From positions 10,049,840-10,113,839 of the forward strand of contig OX422190.1 of NCBI GenBank assembly GCA_949130485.1: 64,000 nucleotides of DNA, in the 5' to 3' direction. Below are positions 56,824-64,000 of this stretch, piece after piece. The position numbers and the translations under genes were made by a program. Below the pieces are notes generated by a model. It was given only the letters and a program-made list of their open reading frames with translations, was not told the DNA's origin and made no database searches. The stretch comes from Agelas oroides. Lineage: Eukaryota > Porifera > Demospongiae > Agelasida > Agelasidae. Position 1 is the first letter of the stretch, and every line of letters starts with the position of its first letter.

Positions 56824-58878
56824 TGGTAAAAGAAGTATTACTTCCTGAGAAGATTTCCAGCAAGCAGCACCAAACACAACTGTCTGAGTTACAACCCTCG
56901 AAACATATGAGATCTGTGCAAGAAACAGCAGTGAAAAATCAAGAACCTGAGGAATTCCTCCCTACTCCTATAGATACACAACCTGTCAGTGATGATGAAT
57001 GGGACCCACCTACTGAATTTGCTTCCATTTTCACAAAAATAGCTAAACAGCTCAATAAGTCAGCTGATGTAGAGGATCTAAAATGCTTCTTGGAAGTCTT
57101 TGGCCATCCCCACACTGGTCAGAGACATATCAGCATCAAACTCTATGCACACTGTGAAACTCCTCGGGAGATCATTAAGGCGCTTGTTCCACGGTACATC
57201 AACTTCATGCACACCCCCATCCTAAGAGGAATTGTGAAGACGTTTGGAGATGAGCAATCAAAAAGTCTCTTGAAGCAGTACGAAGTTAACTTCCCCCGTA
57301 ACAAACCTCTCAAAAGGATGCGTGACCCACTTGCATTTGAAGAGACACAAGATTGCCCTGGAAGCGAGAGGATGAAAGTTACTTGTAACCGGGATTCTAA
57401 TGTTGACACCACCACTATAGCAGATGTTGAAAGGGTGCGAGAAGCCATTAATAGGAACACAGGAATCGATGAGGGTATGATTGTCTATGCCAACCAGACT
57501 CCAGGTAGTGTCGTATTCACATTTCTGATACCAGAAACTGTGGTCAGTGTACTCAGTGATCTGGGTGAAGACAGACAAAGGGACCTAGCTGACCATGGCA
57601 TTATCAGGATTGAAGTGAATGGTCTAGTCATTGACCTGCAATCTTTGCAGGAAGAGACCAAGGCTGATGCATTGCAGCCAGAGATCACAACTGATAAATT
57701 GGAGGAAGAGACCAAGACTGATATATCCACATACACTTCTTCTGGAATGAAACGAGTTCCCTTAACTCATGACTCTCTGAAAGCAACTCAGTGTAACTCA
57801 AAATTTCAGCAGCTCCTTTCTGAAGTAGGGACATCACTTGCAGAGGTTGTAGAAGCAAGCAAGCTGAAGGACTTTCTGCAAAGTTTCAGCCATATTTTAT
57901 ACCCAGAAACTCAGTATATTGATCCCACTCTCCTAAAAGACACAAAGTCCATACCCCAAATGTTCACAGCTTTGCAACCCCAGATTTTGAACTTCCTAAA
58001 TTGGGGTGTTCTATGGAAGGCTATTGATGGTTTTGACATTAAATTGATGCCTGCTTTCCAATCTTACACGAATAGGTTTCCCCCTCACACTAAACTCTCC
58101 ACTCTCCCAGACCCTCTATCTGAAGAAGAGATTTCAGAGTTCAAAGGATTTCAGAAGCTGCGAGTAACTCGTGGTGGTGGTAGTGGAACTGACTGGACCC
58201 TTGGTGATGTACAAGTAGTAAAAGAAGCAGTAGAAAAGGCCACAGGAATTGATCAAAACTTCATCATTTATGGCTACTGGGAGAGAGGATTCACCATGCA
58301 CCAGTTTACTTTCCTCATTCCAGAGTCTATCAGTGGGATATTTTGGGAACTCAGTGAGGAAGACCTGGCAATCTTAGCTGGAAGAGATGTCCAAAGGTTA
58401 GAGGTTGACTATGACACAGTTGCAGACAACATCCAGGAACTGTACCAGGCATGTCCACAGACAGTAGCAACTGTTGCAGAAGACAATAGGATGAGGACCA
58501 AGAGCTTTGGACTCGAGCACTTTATTCCTGAAGATGAAATGGAACAAATGAGTAAAGAAGAGTTAATTTACTTGAATGACCTCATCACAAGCACTCCTGC
58601 AGGCAAGCTTCAAGAAACTTGTTCAAATGATTTCCTAAAAGTATTTGCAAAAAAGATGGGAAGTTGGAAAGACTTGGCTCCGTATCTTGGAATCAATCAG
58701 TGGGATCTGGAGGATCTAGCAGAAATGTACCCACAAGATGAAGAGGAGCAAAAGTATGTGGCCCTGCTCAATTGGAAGAGTATTGATGTGAACTCTGCTA
58801 CTTACGAGAGACTTGTGGAGTGCTTGTTGACACATGGACATGTTGATGATACTAAAGAACTACTGCTACATTTTCAAG
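56824..58878 (+). CDS. NLR gene B, large exon: duplicated module plus second DEATH domain
   Basis: This 2,055-bp open exon has the same plan as 2270-4252: acidic linker (DDEWDPPTEFASIF), module 1 (about nt 57000-57640), a linker with a repeated EEETKxD segment, module 2 (about 57790-58445), then a DEATH domain from about 58610. It is 24 codons longer than gene A, mainly in the two linkers. FLIPE occurs in both modules. Similarity to gene A rises toward the 3' end and is almost complete over the DEATH domain. Confidence 0.85.
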
Positions 58879-58944
58879 GTCAGTACACACATTTGTGTGA
58901 CCATCTCTATTTCAATTAGTAATGTGTGTTTCTTCTTATCTCAG

Positions 58945-60493
58945 GTACTGAAGTCCAACAAGCCCATAAGTTTTTGCAACAGAAATTTCTGAAAGAATTG
59001 TTTCCCAAAAGAAAACTGTGGTTTGGTGCTCCCAAACTACCAAAATTTGATCGAAGGTTTGGAATTATTCAAAATGCCCCTCTCTTGTCTGAACTAGACT
59101 ATACTTCATGCTATGAAATGATGGACCGGTTTCCCTCAGAGATCCAGGAACTGTCTATGAAGTCCATGTTGAACAAGATAACACTAAGAGAAAGTCGTGT
59201 TTTCATGTTCAAAGGGCCCCCAGGATGTGGTAAATCAGAACTGATTTCTAGAGTATGCAGTTACTGGGCGAAACATTATGCACTGAGACAGTTTTCCCTG
59301 GTGCTGTATGTTAACATCTGGGATTTTCATCAAGGTTGTTCTTTGCGGGACTTGATTTACAAACAGTTCAAAGGCAGCACTGTTTCCAGTGAAAAGATTT
59401 GTCGTTGGATTGAAGAAGAGAAAGGAAATGGAATTTTATTTATACTTGATGGATTTTGCCGTAAGTACCTCTATCGATCACCTCTGCGAAATAGAGGCAT
59501 GTTTTCTGACATTCTATGTGGGCGCAGTAGTTTCTCCAAATCCACAGTAGTCATTTCCACCACATGTTCAGACTTTGTTAAACCCTATTGTGAGAACTTC
59601 ACACAGCTTGAGATTCTTGGACTCTCCGATCAACAAATTGGAAAGAAAGTCACTCAACACTTTGACAGTGAGAAAGCATCCAACTTCTTGACCTATCTTG
59701 CTGAAAACCCAGAAATAAATGGACTTGTCTCATCACCTACTTACCTAATTGGAACTATATATGTTTTCACTTACATTTCATATGGCAACCTTCCAGTTAC
59801 CTGGACCCAACTGTACACATCACTGGTAGTGTTGGTCAATGAATGGCACGAGGAAGAACTCAGCAGAGGTATAGATACCAATTCGCTGCAGTCTCAGTTC
59901 AAGGATGCTTTACTAGAAGGTGGAAGGAAAGTTCTTAATTCAGGAGACTTGTCATTGATTACAACAATTGGTAAATCACTCATCTATGATGTTGAAGACT
60001 GTGACCATAAACTACCAGATCAGAACTCTGCTGTGCCATATCTGGATCACTTTCTGTTTGCCTTGGAAACTGTCAATCTTGATTACAAGAAACTAACACT
60101 AAGTGATAAAGATGAATTTGCTTATTTCTGGTGTTTCCTTGCTGGACTGATTGCTGAAAATGATAGCAAGAATCTGTTAAAACTGTACTACAAAAGGAAC
60201 ACTTTAAAACTAACAAATTGTTTAACTGAAACTGATTATGTGACAGCTGAACAGCAAGCAGATCTATCTACCATAACAGCGGAAGTTGGCAAGACGGTTG
60301 TTACCACACATGACATCCACAGTCTTCTTCACTGTCTTCCATACATGAAAGATCGCCATACAGTGGTGTTAGACAAATGCTTGCTGGGAACTCAGGCTAT
60401 GAGGGAATTTTCAAGATTCCTTGCTGCAGACTCTTGGAGTAGTATTCACACATACAGTGTTGTTATGCACTACAGTGGCATTAGGCATCTCCA
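58945..60493 (+). CDS. NLR gene B, NACHT ATPase exon
   Basis: The Walker A motif GPPGCGKSEL is near 59214 and Walker B ILFILDGF near 59433, with the same non-acidic CRKY after it. The exon is 24 bp longer than in gene A (extra residues near NLDYKKL and VVMHY before the end). Donor CCA|GTAAGT, phase 2. The 66-bp intron before it differs from that of gene A at only a few bases. Confidence 0.88.
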
Positions 60494-60624
60494 GTAAGTT
60501 CTCAGTGAGCTCCCACCTCCATGGTGTCTGCTCCTGTTGAGTTTAATTCTTGCTATTGTGGTAACTCTGTTATGGTCACCCTGGTACTGTAAATAATTTA
60601 CACAGTCCAATGCTCAATCCTCAG

Positions 60625-63600
60625 TTTGACTGGAGTATTAGATGAAGCAGTCAGTATGATAGCGGTGGCCTTGAAGACTAACTGTTCACTACAGACACTG
60701 AAGTGAGTTGATGTCAGTTGGTATTTACGTGCTTTATATGGTGTATTGCACAGTTTTATGGAGTGTGTTCTATTTGCAGGCACTCATTAGGGTAGGTGTA
60801 AGTAGATTATTATTTCAAGAGTTTTCAAATAGCCTTTTCCATTTGTATAAAGACATGTAGGTACCAAGACAGGAGTTTCTAAGGTAAAATGAATGATAAT
60901 CTGCCTATGATACTCATGATGATGCTGCATGAATGGCTAATGTAGATCTAACTCAAGTTTATTCATATGAGTCTTATACTTAACTGCGACCTCAGAGCCA
61001 GTGGTCTGACTGCCACTGGAGCCATAGCTCTGGCTAGAGCACTGCAACATAACAAGTCACTGGAAGAACTGAAGTGAGTAGTAAATTGAGTGTCTTACTA
61101 TCTCGTTCACTACTTGCACCTACTCTGGAGTACATGTACTCTCTTCCACAGTCTTGAAGGGAATAGAATTGAAGATTCTGGAGTCGCTGCCCTGGCTGAT
61201 GCTCTGAGAGTGAACCAGAGCTTGAAAACACTGAAGTAACTAGTGACTATCCCATACAAAGCAATATAGGCGCAGATAGATTTCTTCATTCCGAATGTAG
61301 TCACTGTGGTGAACATGTTCTCTTGCTATGGTAACAACAATGCCAACTAGACTAGCCACCATGCTGAGAGGCATTGGTAATAAGGTTTTAGTTTAGTCGT
61401 ATCATTTCCAACTGAAGCCCATACAAGTACTACTGTATTGAGGAACTCTCATTGCCAGAGCAAACAGAACGTGTATCTGATCGAAATGTGTTCATGTCTG
61501 CCACTACAGCTTCATGGACAATGATCTGACTGACACTGGAGCCATAGCTCTGGCTAGAGCACTGCAACATAACAAGTCACTGGAAGAAGTGAAGTGAGTT
61601 GTGTACTGAGTGTCTTGGTAACTGGAAATGTGAAGGTTTAACATTGCATACCTACATGCATGGAAATTGTGGGCTTTGGTTGGTTACTTCCGTGCATACT
61701 TCCTCCTACTCCACTAGCTGTTAGTGATGACATAAGCTACGTTAAGTCAGACTCGTCCCATTTTATTTTTGCTACTTGCACTAATTCTGGTGTACTCTCA
61801 TTCATAGTCTTTGGGGGAATGGAATTGGAGAGTCTGGAGCCACTGTCCTGGCTAATGCTCTGAGAGTGAACCAGAGCTTGAAAACACTGAAGTAAGTAAC
61901 TATCCTGGCACCATACAGTAGGCTTAAAAAGCAAAGTGTATGCATATGTTACAGTTGGCCTGTGTGACATTGGTCGGACTTTTGGTACCTGTGAGACAGT
62001 GTGATCTCCTTAGACTAGGGATAATGTGCTAGTCACTTTTCTCACAATACACATGTAAATCATGAAAGTCTATTAATTGAAGCCATACCAGTACCACTGA
62101 ACAGTGAGTGGTCCGGACAGTAGTGCATGTTTGATGGTACGTGGCAAAATAAAGGAAAGTAAAATGATTGGTAGTCACTAAAGCCGGGGCTGCTCACTTG
62201 AACTGCCAGTGTTCTGACCACTAAACTGTACAACCACTAGGCAACCACTAGACCTCACCATTCACGATATGTATTGAACAGGTGGTACTGGTCATGAATG
62301 CTTCAGTATCACACCTGACCAGACCCTCTCCTTGATAGCTAGATATGGGCCTGGAATGTGGCAGCAAAGCACCTACCACTTTATAGAGAGTGAAGTCCAC
62401 TTCGAGATGTGATCAGAGGGCGTGGCACCTAGTTATAGACAGCAAAACTGATTGTTGAACATTTGTATTCTGCATTTTATTCAACCACTGGTTCTCACAT
62501 GCTCAACTTAGTTGCGTGATAACCAGTGTGATATACTGTGACTTCATGTCAGATCCACACTGCGTGTTTCATTCCTTCTCTTTACATTAATTCCAGAATA
62601 CTCTTTTACACAGTCTTAAACAGAATGAAATTGGAGACTCACTGTCCCTTTTTATTTTCTCTACTTGCACTAATTCTGGTGCACTCTCTTCCACAGTCTT
62701 GAAGTGAATAGAATTGGAGAGTCTGGAGCCACTGTCCTGGCTGATGCTCTGAGAGTGAACCAGAGCTTGACAACACTGAAGTAAGTAACTATCCTGGTAC
62801 CATACTGACCTAAAGAGCAAAGTACCCTAAAATCAGGATAATAAGCACCCATAGAAAATAAGCACCCTATGAATATAGGCACCCATTTTGATTACACCAG
62901 CCACATCACGTTTATAAGCACCCATACCAAAATAAGCACCCCCCACATGAAAGAAAAGGCACCTTTACTGTGCAAACAGAAGTGAATATGCTGATTCTGC
63001 TTTTTTTTTTAGTCTCGCAGCTATATTTCGCCAATGTGTATCTCCAATTGTAAGCAAGCTATCGACACGGGATACAAGCCAAAATTTAGGTACGGCCTCT
63101 TTGTAAACATATCCAGGAATTAGCAAAACCTCTCATGGATTCGCTGGTTCCAAGTGCTTTACGTTGATAGGCGGGGGTTGACAACGATCGATCGAATGCT
63201 GACTGCATCTCTGGTTTTAGAAAAGCTACAATCATTGGACAGAAATTAGCAGAAAAAGAAACTCAAGGCCTAAAATATATCAGAGCTAATTTGTTGGTTC
63301 TCACAGAACTGCACGCTACCAGAAAATTAAATGCATTTATTAGCACCCCATGAAAATAAGCATTCATTCTGGCTGCTAATTTCAAAAATAGGCACCGGTG
63401 CTTATGTTTATGGACAAGATAGTTAATATTGGTTAGACTGAACTAGATGATCTCAATTGGACTAAGAAGACTGGTGACTACAGTCACTTTCCTCACAGTA
63501 CAGACACTTGTAATTGAAGCCATACTATGCTTGCACTAATTCTGGAGTACTCTCTTCTACAGTCTTGGAGAGAATAGAATTGGAGATTCTGGAGGCACTG

Positions 63601-63646
63601 CCCTGGCTGATGCTCTGAGAGTGAACCAGAGTTTGAAAACACTGAA
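60625..63646 (+). CDS. NLR gene B, LRR exons 1-7 (array continues beyond the window)
   Basis: Exons are 60625-60702, 60996-61073, 61152-61235, 61510-61593, 61808-61891, 62697-62780 and 63563-63646, all phase 2. The first two match gene A exons 1-2, including the AG-to-GA change before the second. A relic starts at 62614. Exon 61510 ends LEEV instead of LEEL. There is no stop exon in the window. Confidence 0.8.
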
Positions 63647-64000
63647 GTAAGTAACTATCCTGGCACCATAGTGACCTTAAGAGCAAAGTGCCCTAAAATC
63701 AGGATAATAAGCACCCATAGAAAATAAGCACCCTATGAATATAGGCACCCATTTTGATTACAACAACCACATCTAAGCACACATACCAAAATAGGCACCC
63801 CACATGAAAGAAAAGTGTGCAAATGAAGTGATTATGCTGATTCTGCTGATTCCACTTTTTTGAACTTAGAGGCCAATTTTCACCAGTGTCTATCTCTGAT
63901 TGTAAGCAAGCTATTGAAAGCCAAGATTTAGGCATGGCATCTTGATAAAACATATCCAGGAATTAGGATTCGCTGGTTCCAAGCACTTTGTGTTGGTGGG

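Overview
The window looks like nuclear DNA of a marine sponge (demosponge). The grounds are intron-rich animal-type genes, NACHT-LRR (NLR) immune receptor genes with DEATH domains and one leucine-rich repeat per exon (known from the demosponge Amphimedon queenslandica), and a very dense load of foldback and MITE elements. Nothing bacterial or viral is seen. The species is not determined.

Layout. 1-1339: ends of foldback elements. 1786-5843: the first NLR gene (A), with a DEATH exon, a large exon holding a tandemly duplicated unnamed module plus a second DEATH domain, and a NACHT exon. 5984-49167: a 43-kb array of single-LRR exons. I count 36 that look intact and 8 half-exon relics. The array is interrupted by a 3.5-kb long-TIR element, LINE fragments, a 1.5-kb element carrying a RecQ-like helicase fragment, two inverted copies of an element coding for a YW-DPE repeat protein, and many MITEs. 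Within it a 5,771-bp segment is tandemly duplicated at near identity (about 22,536-28,306 and 28,307-33,385), and both copies are related to an older copy at 8,586-15,960. 49749-52568 (minus): a 7-exon gene for a predicted 312-residue multi-pass membrane protein with a K+-channel-like pore segment but no GYG filter. 53394-55063: a confused region with possible minus-strand exons and a broken plus-strand Ser/Lys-rich reading frame over a 21-bp minisatellite. 55170-63646: the second NLR gene (B), whose 5' exon is inside the window, followed by the start of its own LRR array, which runs off the right edge.

The most striking feature is exon 1 of gene B. It encodes a leucine-rich hydrophobic leader ending in a canonical 2A ribosome-skipping motif (GDVETNPGP, 55645-55671), and splice phase joins it directly to the first DEATH domain. 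In sea urchin NLRs such '2A signal sequences' have been shown to split one mRNA into a secretory-pathway form and a cytosolic form. The same arrangement here would make a sponge NLR with two DEATH domains, a NACHT switch and a rapidly changing LRR sensor that may exist in two compartments. The LRR exons are nearly all 78-90 bp with phase 2 on both sides, so exon duplication, loss or skipping preserves the frame.
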